NCBI GenBank assembly: GCA_030616425.1
Contig: JAUWXJ010000115.1
Coordinates: 1-7,549 of the forward strand
Direction of reading: 5' to 3'
DNA: 7,549 nt
Source: Desulfobacterales bacterium
GTDB taxonomy: Bacteria; Desulfobacterota; Desulfobacteria; Desulfobacterales; C00003060
This document shows, in pieces, positions 1 through 5,410 of the stretch. Within the stretch, counting starts at the first letter, position 1, and every line of letters starts with the position of its first letter. Made by a program: the position numbers and the translations under genes. The notes below the pieces were generated by a model. That model ran no database searches, was not told where the DNA came from, and saw only the letters and a program-made list of their open reading frames with translations.

Positions 1-66
1 TGGAAGAACTATATGCTGGAATGTGTTTGGCGATACATTTCCCATAACGCGTATCAATATCTTTTC

Positions 67-121
67 ATCGAACGACGGGTGTAACCGGTGCGGAACATCC
101 GCGTTGACACCATTGTTAGAA
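67..121 (-). repeat. Imperfect palindrome resembling an integron attC site
   Basis: Read on the minus strand, the order is: outer box TTCTAAC (121-115), 3-nt spacer, inner box GGTGTCAAC (111-103), GCGGA-TGT-TCCGC tip (102-90), 4 nt, inner box GTTACACC (85-78), 4-nt spacer, outer box GTTCGAT (73-67). The inner boxes pair over 8 bp with one extra C bulged in the left box. The outer boxes pair at 5 of 7 positions. This nested layout, with unpaired spacers and one extrahelical base, is the folded form known for attC sites. Against it, the outer boxes deviate from RYYYAAC/GTTRRRY at one position each, and no integrase or cassette gene is visible. The hairpin is real in the sequence; its identity is uncertain. 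Confidence 0.3.
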
Positions 122-137
122 GGGGAAAGGGGGTCAC

Positions 138-174
138 ATCCCAGTTAAATAAAAGCAAGAACATTTAACGGGAT
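138..174. repeat. 12-bp inverted repeat, abutting first GGGGTCACATC copy
   Basis: ATCCC-(A)-GTTAAAT (138-150) pairs with ATTTAACGGGAT (163-174) over 12 bp with A143 bulged, leaving a 12-nt loop. The left arm overlaps the last three bases of GGGGTCACATC (130-140). No T-tract follows on either strand, so this is not a simple terminator. A stem next to a conserved short motif fits the end of a REP-like or non-autonomous mobile element, which is an inference. Confidence 0.55.
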
Positions 175-349
175 AAATCTTAAATATTAAGTATTCCCCG
201 TTTGAGCCAAAAAACACAAAACCCCACCTCTCCTTCACGAGAAATAGGGCCTTCGTTCTCATCTCACAGCATCCCCTATGGTTGGGGTTAATGGATTATG
301 TTGGAATCTGAAAGGGCAGTATCAGGAACCTGCTGATTTGTCAAGGATT

Positions 350-375
350 AGCGGGCTGAACACTCACCGCCCGCT
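350..375. repeat. Perfect 7-bp inverted repeat
   Basis: AGCGGGC (350-356) and GCCCGCT (369-375) are perfect reverse complements around a 12-nt loop. A second, weaker stem TTAAAC/GTTTAA (394-399 with 408-413) lies just downstream. Neither is followed by a run of T, so a terminator role is not supported. Both sit between the two GGGGTCACATC copies and may belong to the same repeat element. Confidence 0.45.
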
Positions 376-474
376 TCGCTCGAGGCACCCCGATTAAACA
401 TTTTCAGGTTTAACCCCAGTACGATATCCCTACCTACGGGGCAGGCGGGACAGGCAGAGTTCGCAGTCAGGAAT

Positions 475-497
475 AATGGGGTCACATCTCCCCCATT
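475..497. repeat. Hairpin around second GGGGTCACATC copy
   Basis: AATGGGG (475-481) pairs perfectly with CCCCATT (491-497) over 7 bp with a 9-nt loop. The left arm and loop contain the second copy of GGGGTCACATC (478-488); the first copy lies 348 bp upstream. The right arm runs directly into TTGACA (496-501), a perfect sigma70 -35 hexamer. No good -10 box lies 17 bp below it (AAACAT at 519-524), so I do not call a promoter with confidence. Confidence 0.5.
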
Positions 498-587
498 GAC
501 AACATCCTGTTCATTGAAAAACATTTGCACAAAATAGTCAAAAAAATGCTAATGTTCATTTGCTGAGGGCAGGTTCAACATGAAATC

Positions 588-592
588 AGGAG
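588..592 (+). promoter_or_regulatory. Ribosome-binding site of the antiporter gene
   Basis: AGGAG lies 11 nt before the ATG at 604, slightly longer spacing than usual. A second AGGA at 599-602 is only one base from the ATG, too close to act. The ATG at 604 is still preferred because the protein then begins with the hydrophobic first helix expected for the family. Confidence 0.5.
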
Positions 593-603
593 CATATTAG
601 GAT

Positions 604-2604
604 ATGGAAATACCGTTACTGAAGGACATCGTTATTATATTTGGAATATCGATTGTCGTTATCTTTATATGTCATCGAATTCGAGTGTCGGTAATTGTGG
701 GATTTCTCCTTACCGGGATACTGGCAGGGCCTCACGGACTGGGGTTGGTAAAAGCGGTTCACGAGGTTGAAATTTTAGCTGAAGTCGGGATTGTGTTGTT
801 GCTTCTTACTATCGGAATGGAGTTCTCACTTAAAAACCTGTTGCAAATCAAGAAATCAGTCCTGATGGGGGGCTCGCTTCAGGTGTTGCTAACCCTTTTG
901 GCTGGTTTTGTCATAGCTATGCAAATCGGTCAGCCCTTTGGTGAGTCGATCTTTATAGGATTTCTTATATCCCTCAGCAGCACGGCCATTGTGCTCAAAC
1001 TCATCCAGGAAAGGGCTGAAGTTGATAGCCCCCACGGACGTACAACTCTTGGCATCTTGATCTTCCAGGACATCATTATTGTTCCAATGATATTGGTTAC
1101 GCCACTACTGGCCGGAGCGACAGGGAATTTAGGCGAATCCCTCCTCATTCTTATGGCCAAAGGAATTGGTATCATCCTGTTGGTGATCGTTAGCGCTAGA
1201 TGGATTGTACCACAGGTATTGTATCAAATCGCCCGGACACGAAGCCGCGAACTTTTCTTGTTGAGCGTTGTTGTAATATGTCTTACAGTTGCGTGGATAA
1301 CCTCCAGTGCGGGGCTCTCTCTTGCCCTCGGGGCATTTTTAGCGGGCTTGATTATATCCGAATCTGAATACAGTCATCAGGCACTCGGCAATATTTTACC
1401 CCTCCGTGACGTCTTTACGAGTCTCTTTTTTGTCTCCATCGGCATGCTCCTGGATGTCGGTTTTCTCTTCCAGCAGCCGACGCTCATTGCAATAATTTCC
1501 TTAGGCGTTTTGGCCCTAAAAACCATAATCGCCGGCTTTGTAACCGTATTATTGGGATTCCCACTCCGCATTGTGATTTTGGTAGGACTTGCTCTCAGTC
1601 AGGTTGGTGAATTCTCTTTCATTTTGTCCGGGACAGGTATTGAACATGGTCTACTTGCCGGAAATATTTATCAGATATTTCTATCTGTCTCTGTGCTGAC
1701 CATGGCAGCGACACCATTCATTATAGCCATGGCGCCTCGCATAGCAGATCTTGTTTCACGGTTGCCACTGCCGAAAAGATTAAAATCGGGCTTGTATCCT
1801 GTTCCAGGGATAAAGGTTGAGGGCAAAAAAAACCACCTTATTATCATTGGCTTCGGGGTTAACGGTAGAAATCTGGCGCGAGCCGCCAGGGTAGGAGGAA
1901 TCCCCTATGTGATCATTGAAATGAACCCCGAAACGGTAAGGAGCGAACAAGCAAAGGGTGAACCGATTTATTATGGCGATGCAACCCAAGAGGCGATATT
2001 TCAACACGCAAACATCAAAGATGCGAGAATTATTGTAGTAGCAATTAACGATCCCTCAGCAACCCGTAGAATTGCCGAAATCGTTCGGAGACTTAATCCG
2101 AAGGTTCATTTGATCGTACGAACGCGTTATCTCCAAGAGATGAAGCCTCTGTACGAATTAGGGGCCGACGAAGTCATTCCAGAAGAGTTTGAGACATCCG
2201 TGGAAATTTTCACTCGGGTTTTGGCGAAATATCTTATACCCAGAGATGAAATCGAGAGGTTCGTCGCTGAAGTGCGATCAGATGGTTACGAGATGTTCCG
2301 AAGCCTTTCCAAAGAGTCGGCATCTTTTTCCGATTTAACACTTCAGCTTCCTGATGTGGAGCTCAGTATGTTGCGGGTTGGTGTAAGATCAGCCTTGGCT
2401 GGAAAATCGTTGGCTCAGATTGAGTTGAGAAAGAGATATGGAGTTACCGTATTGGCAATACGTCGGGACTCACAAATATTGTCCAATCCACACGGAGAGA
2501 TGCAACTTTGTGCTAACGATGAGCTTTTTGTCCTTGGGCTACCAGATAAGATCGCCCGGGTGATGAGTTTATTCCATGGTCCAGAAAAAAGAGAGGGAAG
2601 TTGA
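604..2604 (+). CDS. KefB-like CPA2 cation:proton antiporter with KTN (TrkA) domains
   Basis: This is a 666-residue inner-membrane monovalent cation (K+ or Na+)/proton antiporter. Residues 1 to about 385 are a run of hydrophobic helices forming the Na+/H+ exchanger domain. The conserved ion-site motif is seen as FQD with Asp156 (GILIFQDIIIVP). A cytosolic RCK/KTN (TrkA-N) domain starts near residue 410, with the Rossmann turn G416-F-G418-V-N-G421 and an acidic residue after strand two (IIEMN), followed by YGDAT; this type of domain binds NAD(H) and gates transport. A TrkA-C domain occupies about 578-662. Length and order match full-length KefB/KefC-type proteins. No KefF/KefG ancillary gene is visible, so glutathione gating as in E. 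coli KefB cannot be assumed. Its stop codon overlaps the start of the next gene. Ion specificity is not determinable from sequence alone. Confidence 0.95.
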   Translation: MEIPLLKDIVIIFGISIVVIFICHRIRVSVIVGFLLTGILAGPHGLGLVKAVHEVEILAEVGIVLLLLTIGMEFSLKNLLQIKKSVLMGGSLQVLLTLLAGFVIAMQIGQPFGESIFIGFLISLSSTAIVLKLIQERAEVDSPHGRTTLGILIFQDIIIVPMILVTPLLAGATGNLGESLLILMAKGIGIILLVIVSARWIVPQVLYQIARTRSRELFLLSVVVICLTVAWITSSAGLSLALGAFLAGLIISESEYSHQALGNILPLRDVFTSLFFVSIGMLLDVGFLFQQPTLIAIISLGVLALKTIIAGFVTVLLGFPLRIVILVGLALSQVGEFSFILSGTGIEHGLLAGNIYQIFLSVSVLTMAATPFIIAMAPRIADLVSRLPLPKRLKSGLYPVPGIKVEGKKNHLIIIGFGVNGRNLARAARVGGIPYVIIEMNPETVRSEQAKGEPIYYGDATQEAIFQHANIKDARIIVVAINDPSATRRIAEIVRRLNPKVHLIVRTRYLQEMKPLYELGADEVIPEEFETSVEIFTRVLAKYLIPRDEIERFVAEVRSDGYEMFRSLSKESASFSDLTLQLPDVELSMLRVGVRSALAGKSLAQIELRKRYGVTVLAIRRDSQILSNPHGEMQLCANDELFVLGLPDKIARVMSLFHGPEKREGS

Positions 2605-2753
2605 TGAATCCAATAGCTGCAATGTTGTGCGCAATTTTTCACTGTAGACGGACGTGTCCTAAATGCAAGAGAGACCAGGTTGTCCCTACGAGCAAAAGAC
2701 TCGAAAGTGTGCGTTGTAAATTCTGCGGCACAGATGTGCCTCCGCGCAAGTAG
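2604..2753 (+). CDS. Small zinc-ribbon protein, translationally coupled to the antiporter
   Basis: This 49-residue frame starts in an ATGA overlap: TGA at 2602-2604 ends the antiporter and ATG at 2604-2606 begins this one. That arrangement is typical of translational coupling, and the Shine-Dalgarno-like GAGAGGGAAG just upstream (2591-2600) lies inside the antiporter gene. The protein carries two CxxC knuckles, C18-P-K-C21 and C38-K-F-C41-G, 16 residues apart, which is a classic rubredoxin/zinc-ribbon arrangement likely to bind one Zn2+. C9 and C14 are additional cysteines. A short hydrophobic stretch (residues 3-12) precedes the ribbon, too short to call a membrane segment confidently. The function is unknown; coupling suggests it may assist or regulate the antiporter, which is inference. 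It could be a chance frame, but the paired CxxC motifs and exact overlap argue against that. Confidence 0.72.
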   Translation: MNPIAAMLCAIFHCRRTCPKCKRDQVVPTSKRLESVRCKFCGTDVPPRK

Positions 2754-2756
2754 TTT

Positions 2757-2847
2757 ATTGAAGATTCCCTGCAGCGACTCGACTGTCTTCGACCCTGAGC
2801 TCAGACCGAAGGGAGCTCGCCGAAGTCTTGCTGCGGGGAGCTTCAAT
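2757..2847. repeat. Nested inverted repeat between convergent genes
   Basis: Outer arms ATTGAAGATTCCCTGCAGC (2757-2775) and GCTGCGGGGAGCTTCAAT (2830-2847) pair along nearly their whole length. Inside sits a second palindrome with GAGCTC at 2797-2802 and 2813-2818, and flanking CTTCG/CGAAG (2787-2791 with 2821-2825). The element fills the gap between the zinc-ribbon stop (2753) and the racemase stop (2853). It could end transcription from both sides, but no T-tract follows either arm, so intrinsic termination is not shown. The two-layer structure suggests one repeat inserted into the loop of another. Confidence 0.75.
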
Positions 2848-2852
2848 TGATA

Positions 2853-3548
2853 TCATACGGTGAGTGCATATTCAACAGCAGCTACAGCGTGAATCCTTGT
2901 GGTGTCAAACAATGGGACACGGCTGTCTTCATCTCGAACCAACAGGCCTATCTCCGTACACCCTAAAATGATCCCCTCGGCCCCATTTTCGACAAGATGA
3001 TCCATTATACCGACATACTGCTTTCTTGAGGATTCTTTTCTTTCACCTACACATAACTCATCAAAAATTACACGATGAACAATCTCTCTTTCCTCCGCAG
3101 TCGGAATAATAACCTCTAATCCGTGTTTATCGATAAGTCTACCCTTGTAAAAATCTTCTTCCATCGTAAACCTGGTTCCTAAAAGGCCGATTTTTCTCAT
3201 GCCTTTGGACTTGATTTTTTCAACCGTCGCGTCTGCAATGTGCAATAGCGGTATCTGAATGTGCTTTTGAACCTCATCCGCCATCATGTGCATGGTATTA
3301 GTGCAAATAATGACAAAGTCCGCCCCGCCGTTTTCTACATGTTTGGCCGCATCAATCATCAGTTCTGTGGCTTCGTCCCATTTCCCCTGTTGTTGAAGGG
3401 CTTGGATTTCGGCAAAATCAACAGAGTACATGATGCTCTTGGCGGAATGAAGCCCGCCAAGCCTGTCTCCCACGGTTTTGTTTATGATCCGGTAGTATTC
3501 GATTGAGGACTCCCAGCTCATGCCGCCGATAAGACCTATTGTTCTCAT
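2853..3548 (-). CDS. Aspartate/glutamate racemase-family protein (YgeA-like amino-acid racemase)
   Basis: This 231-residue cytosolic enzyme belongs to the PLP-independent, two-cysteine racemase family. Both catalytic cysteine motifs are intact: C82 in ICTNTMH and C197 in LGCTEIG. The N-terminal glycine-rich IGLIGGMSWESSIEYY (residues 4-19) is characteristic of the Asp/Glu racemase and YgeA branch rather than of MurI glutamate racemase. Length is as expected for the family. The likely reaction is interconversion of L- and D-forms of aspartate, glutamate or another amino acid; substrate cannot be read from sequence. The ATG at 3548 is supported by GAGGAG (3560-3555) six bases upstream. It is the last gene of the minus-strand block, 85 bp after the exported repeat protein, and ends 6 bp from the nested hairpin. 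Confidence 0.93.
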   Translation of the reverse strand: MRTIGLIGGMSWESSIEYYRIINKTVGDRLGGLHSAKSIMYSVDFAEIQALQQQGKWDEATELMIDAAKHVENGGADFVIICTNTMHMMADEVQKHIQIPLLHIADATVEKIKSKGMRKIGLLGTRFTMEEDFYKGRLIDKHGLEVIIPTAEEREIVHRVIFDELCVGERKESSRKQYVGIMDHLVENGAEGIILGCTEIGLLVRDEDSRVPLFDTTRIHAVAAVEYALTV

Positions 3549-3554
3549 AGCATA

Positions 3555-3560
3555 CTCCTC
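3555..3560 (-). promoter_or_regulatory. Ribosome-binding site of the racemase gene
   Basis: GAGGAG on the minus strand lies 6 nt before the ATG at 3548 and fixes that start. It overlaps the stop codon of a five-codon frame (3576-3559, MQKSR) that has its own GAGGAG at 3587-3582. Confidence 0.75.
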
Positions 3561-3633
3561 AGCGAGACTTTTGCATAACCTCTCCTCTTTGAGCCGCCAC
3601 TAAAACGTTTTTTTGCCAAAATACCTCGGCAAG

Positions 3634-4029
3634 TTATCTCTTGCCCCTTTTCCTTTGTTTATCCTTTTTGCCTTTCCTGCCCCTGTCATCTTCGTCGTCA
3701 TATCTGCCTGCGCCTTTACCTTTTTTATTCTTTTCACCCCGTTCCTCTCGCAATGTATTCCTCTCTCCCTTTTGTCGTTCTTTCAATTCCTCAATGTCAT
3801 TCTTATGTCTCTCTTTCAGTTCTCTCATCTCAACCTTATGTCGTTTTTGAAGTTCCTTCCTCTCTTCCTTGTGCCATTTACTCAACGCCCTCCGATCCTC
3901 ACCGTATTGTTGGGCGTACATGCCCTTGTCCTCTTCCGCAGCTGCCGCCCGTACAAGCGGAATCCCATTAAACACAAATATCGCCAGTACAAATGCGGGT
4001 GCTACGATATAACAACTCTTCCATTTCAT
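3634..4029 (-). CDS. Exported protein with five 11-residue coiled-coil repeats
   Basis: This 131-residue protein of unknown function is predicted to be exported. The start is the ATG at 4029, chosen because a perfect AAGGAGG (4042-4036) lies six bases upstream; a longer in-frame start at 4059 would put charged residues ahead of the signal peptide. Residues 1-28 form a signal peptide (basic MKWK, then a hydrophobic core) with a likely cut after V-R-A28. Residues 48-102 hold five consecutive 11-residue units: ALSKWHKEERK, ELQKRHKVEMR, ELKERHKNDIE, ELKERQKGERN and TLREERGEKNK. An 11-residue (hendecad) period is typical of a long straight helix or coiled coil. The tail (103-131) is Lys/Arg/Gly-rich with an acidic patch DDEDD at 111-115. 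It contains a single Cys (C6, inside the signal peptide), and no lipobox is apparent. It lies 45 bp after pabB in the same direction. Confidence 0.82.
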   Translation of the reverse strand: MKWKSCYIVAPAFVLAIFVFNGIPLVRAAAAEEDKGMYAQQYGEDRRALSKWHKEERKELQKRHKVEMRELKERHKNDIEELKERQKGERNTLREERGEKNKKGKGAGRYDDEDDRGRKGKKDKQRKRGKR

Positions 4030-4035
4030 AATAAT

Positions 4036-4042
4036 CCTCCTT
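4036..4042 (-). promoter_or_regulatory. Strong ribosome-binding site of the exported repeat protein
   Basis: AAGGAGG on the minus strand, six bases before ATG 4029, is the best Shine-Dalgarno sequence in the window. It decides the start at 4029 over the upstream in-frame start at 4059. Confidence 0.85.
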
Positions 4043-4074
4043 ATTCTGGGGTCATCCATTCTTCCACATTCTTC

Positions 4075-5331
4075 CTACAGATCTATCCCGAGTGCCATCA
4101 TGGAGGCCCTCGCCTTGATGATGCTTTCCTCATATTCAAGTTCAGGAGCAGAGTCGGCCACAATGCCCCCTCCAATCCCCAGGACGCCCTGTCCGTCCCA
4201 AAGCTCAAGTGTTCTGATGGCGACATTGAGCACTATTCTGTCTTGAAAAAAGTAGCCGATCGTCCCGCAGTACACGCCTCGCTGATGGGGCTCGAGTTCA
4301 TAAATGATTTCCATGGCCCTTTTCTTTGGAGCCCCTGTTATGGAGCCTGGTGGAAACGTTGCGCGGATAATATCAGGGCTCTGGGTATTGGTTCTAATCA
4401 TCCCGCTCACGTAAGAGACCATCTGATAAACAGTGTCATACGCCTCAACCACATACAGCCTGGGGACCTTCACAGAACCGTACTCGCAGAAGCGCCCCAT
4501 ATCGTTTCTCATAAGGTCCACGATCATGACGTTCTCTGCCCGATCCTTTTTGCTCCCTTTCAGCTCCTGCCTCAACCTCCTGTCAATCTTTGCCTGTTTG
4601 GATCTCTTTCTCGTCCCCTTCATGGGCTTGCTCAGGATCGTATCGTGCTTCAGGCGCAGAAAAAGTTCAGGACTTCCAGAGATGACCACACCCTTTCCCA
4701 GGTTGATAAAGGCCGCATACGAGACCGGCTGGATCTTCTTCAGGCGCAGGTACAGGTCAAAAGGGTCTCCCGGGCTGGTGAAATAGGCCCTCTGGGTGTA
4801 GTTGATCTGATAGACATCTCCTGCTCCAATATAATCGAGTACACGGCCGACGTTTTCAAGATACGTGGCCTTGCTCTGATTGAAGCCGATCATTTTACTA
4901 GACCTGCCTTGCCCTTTTTTCCTTTTAGACTTAGGCAGGGAGGGTGGCGTGTCCTTGTGCCAGGAAGACCAGCTCTTTTGGACATGATCAAAGGCGAGGA
5001 ATTGCGGATAGGCCGCAAGATAGATGTGAGGATTCGGCGTGTCCTTGCCGCCGGGGAGAGGGAGGTCTTCTATCCACTGGCAGACCTCGTAACCCACGTA
5101 GCCGGCTATGAAGTATTCCCTGGTGTGTGCGGTTATGAAACGAAAGAGGTCGCCCCTGTCAAGCTCTGTGACGTCCCCACTAAAGACCTTTTCCGGCTCC
5201 CAGGCTATGAAGGAATGGCGATCCGCAAAGGAAGGCTTCTGGCTCTCCAAAAAAATAGCGCCCGGTTTATGATACAGGGCGCTGAAAACCTCACACGGAT
5301 CAGCCTCGATTCTAAAGCTCGTTTTTTCCAT
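4075..5331 (-). CDS. pabB: Aminodeoxychorismate synthase component I
   Basis: This 418-residue chorismate-utilising enzyme converts chorismate with ammonia to 4-amino-4-deoxychorismate, the precursor of p-aminobenzoate and folate. The C-terminal catalytic domain is complete: GDVYQINYTQR, SGSPELFL with catalytic Glu222, PMKGTRKR with Lys238, ENVMIVDLMRND, PPGSITGAPKKRAMEII, and the final GGGIVADSAPELEYEE. The Lys in P-x-KGT is the diagnostic aminodeoxychorismate synthase residue (E. coli Lys274); anthranilate synthase TrpE has Ala there. The 16-residue Glu-to-Lys distance also matches E. coli PabB (Glu258/Lys274). No glutaminase (PabA) or lyase (PabC) gene or fusion is present here. The ATG at 5331 is preferred; an in-frame TTG at 5337 would add two residues. 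The ribosome-binding site is weak (GAAG, about 7 bases upstream). The gene follows fdh by 72 bp of tandem repeat. Confidence 0.93.
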   Translation of the reverse strand: MEKTSFRIEADPCEVFSALYHKPGAIFLESQKPSFADRHSFIAWEPEKVFSGDVTELDRGDLFRFITAHTREYFIAGYVGYEVCQWIEDLPLPGGKDTPNPHIYLAAYPQFLAFDHVQKSWSSWHKDTPPSLPKSKRKKGQGRSSKMIGFNQSKATYLENVGRVLDYIGAGDVYQINYTQRAYFTSPGDPFDLYLRLKKIQPVSYAAFINLGKGVVISGSPELFLRLKHDTILSKPMKGTRKRSKQAKIDRRLRQELKGSKKDRAENVMIVDLMRNDMGRFCEYGSVKVPRLYVVEAYDTVYQMVSYVSGMIRTNTQSPDIIRATFPPGSITGAPKKRAMEIIYELEPHQRGVYCGTIGYFFQDRIVLNVAIRTLELWDGQGVLGIGGGIVADSAPELEYEESIIKARASMMALGIDL

Positions 5332-5333
5332 TA

Positions 5334-5410
5334 ACAATCTTCAATTATCAATTGCCAATCATCAAATATCAATTATCAATTATCAAATATCAATTATCAA
5401 TTATCAATCC
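5334..5410. repeat. Tandem 7-bp repeat filling the fdh-pabB gap
   Basis: On the + strand, ten contiguous 7-mers run from 5341 to 5410: TCAATTA, TCAATTG, CCAATCA, TCAAATA, TCAATTA, TCAATTA, TCAAATA, TCAATTA, TCAATTA, TCAATCC. A diverged eleventh unit (ACAATCT) lies at 5334-5340. TCAAATA recurs every third unit, giving a 21-bp higher-order period in 5362-5403. The last unit supplies the fdh stop codon (TGA, minus strand 5406-5404), and the first ends two bases before the pabB ATG. The array is AT-rich and unlike its neighbours. Units are too short and have no spacers, so this is not CRISPR. Confidence 0.9.

Larger units (their letters stand above)
1..603. other. Gene-free region rich in inverted repeats
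   Basis: No reading frame here has a ribosome-binding site together with a recognisable protein. The only frame of any length, minus strand 530-348 (60 codons), runs through the repeats and looks like chance. The region instead holds several hairpins: 67-121 (attC-like), 138-174 (12-bp stem with one bulge), 179-191 (CTTAA-ATA-TTAAG), 350-375 (AGCGGGC/GCCCGCT, 12-nt loop), 394-413 (TTAAAC/GTTTAA, 8-nt loop) and 475-497 (AATGGGG/CCCCATT). GGGGTCACATC occurs twice, at 130-140 and 478-488. This looks like decayed mobile or REP-like DNA upstream of the antiporter gene; that origin is inferred. The antiporter promoter must lie in its right-hand part or further upstream. Confidence 0.7.

Noticed and set aside
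496..524. Sigma70 promoter for the antiporter gene
   Set aside because: TTGACA is perfect, but the hexamer 17 bp below it, AAACAT, matches TATAAT poorly, and the -35 lies within a repeat arm that explains it equally well.
348..530. 60-codon minus-strand frame upstream of the antiporter
   Set aside because: It runs through the hairpin repeats, lacks a good ribosome-binding site, and its composition reflects the repeats rather than a protein family.
2415..2846. 143-codon minus-strand frame
   Set aside because: It is antisense to the antiporter C-terminus and the zinc-ribbon gene and spans the nested palindrome; no protein signal was seen.
3595..3636. Intrinsic terminator after the exported repeat protein
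   Set aside because: A TTGCC/GGCAA stem is present, but on the transcribed minus strand it is followed by A's; the T-run lies on the wrong side.
4075..5331. Anthranilate synthase component I (TrpE)
   Set aside because: The diagnostic residue in the P-x-x-GT motif is Lys238, as in aminodeoxychorismate synthase, not Ala; no trp genes are nearby.
3613..5334. A 573-codon open frame on the + strand
   Set aside because: It is antisense to pabB and the exported repeat protein, which both have clear family or structural signals. Its translation is low-complexity without recognisable motifs and has no supporting ribosome-binding site.
5341..5410. Tandem 7-mers as a CRISPR array
   Set aside because: Units are only 7 bp, directly adjacent, with no unique spacers and no cas genes.
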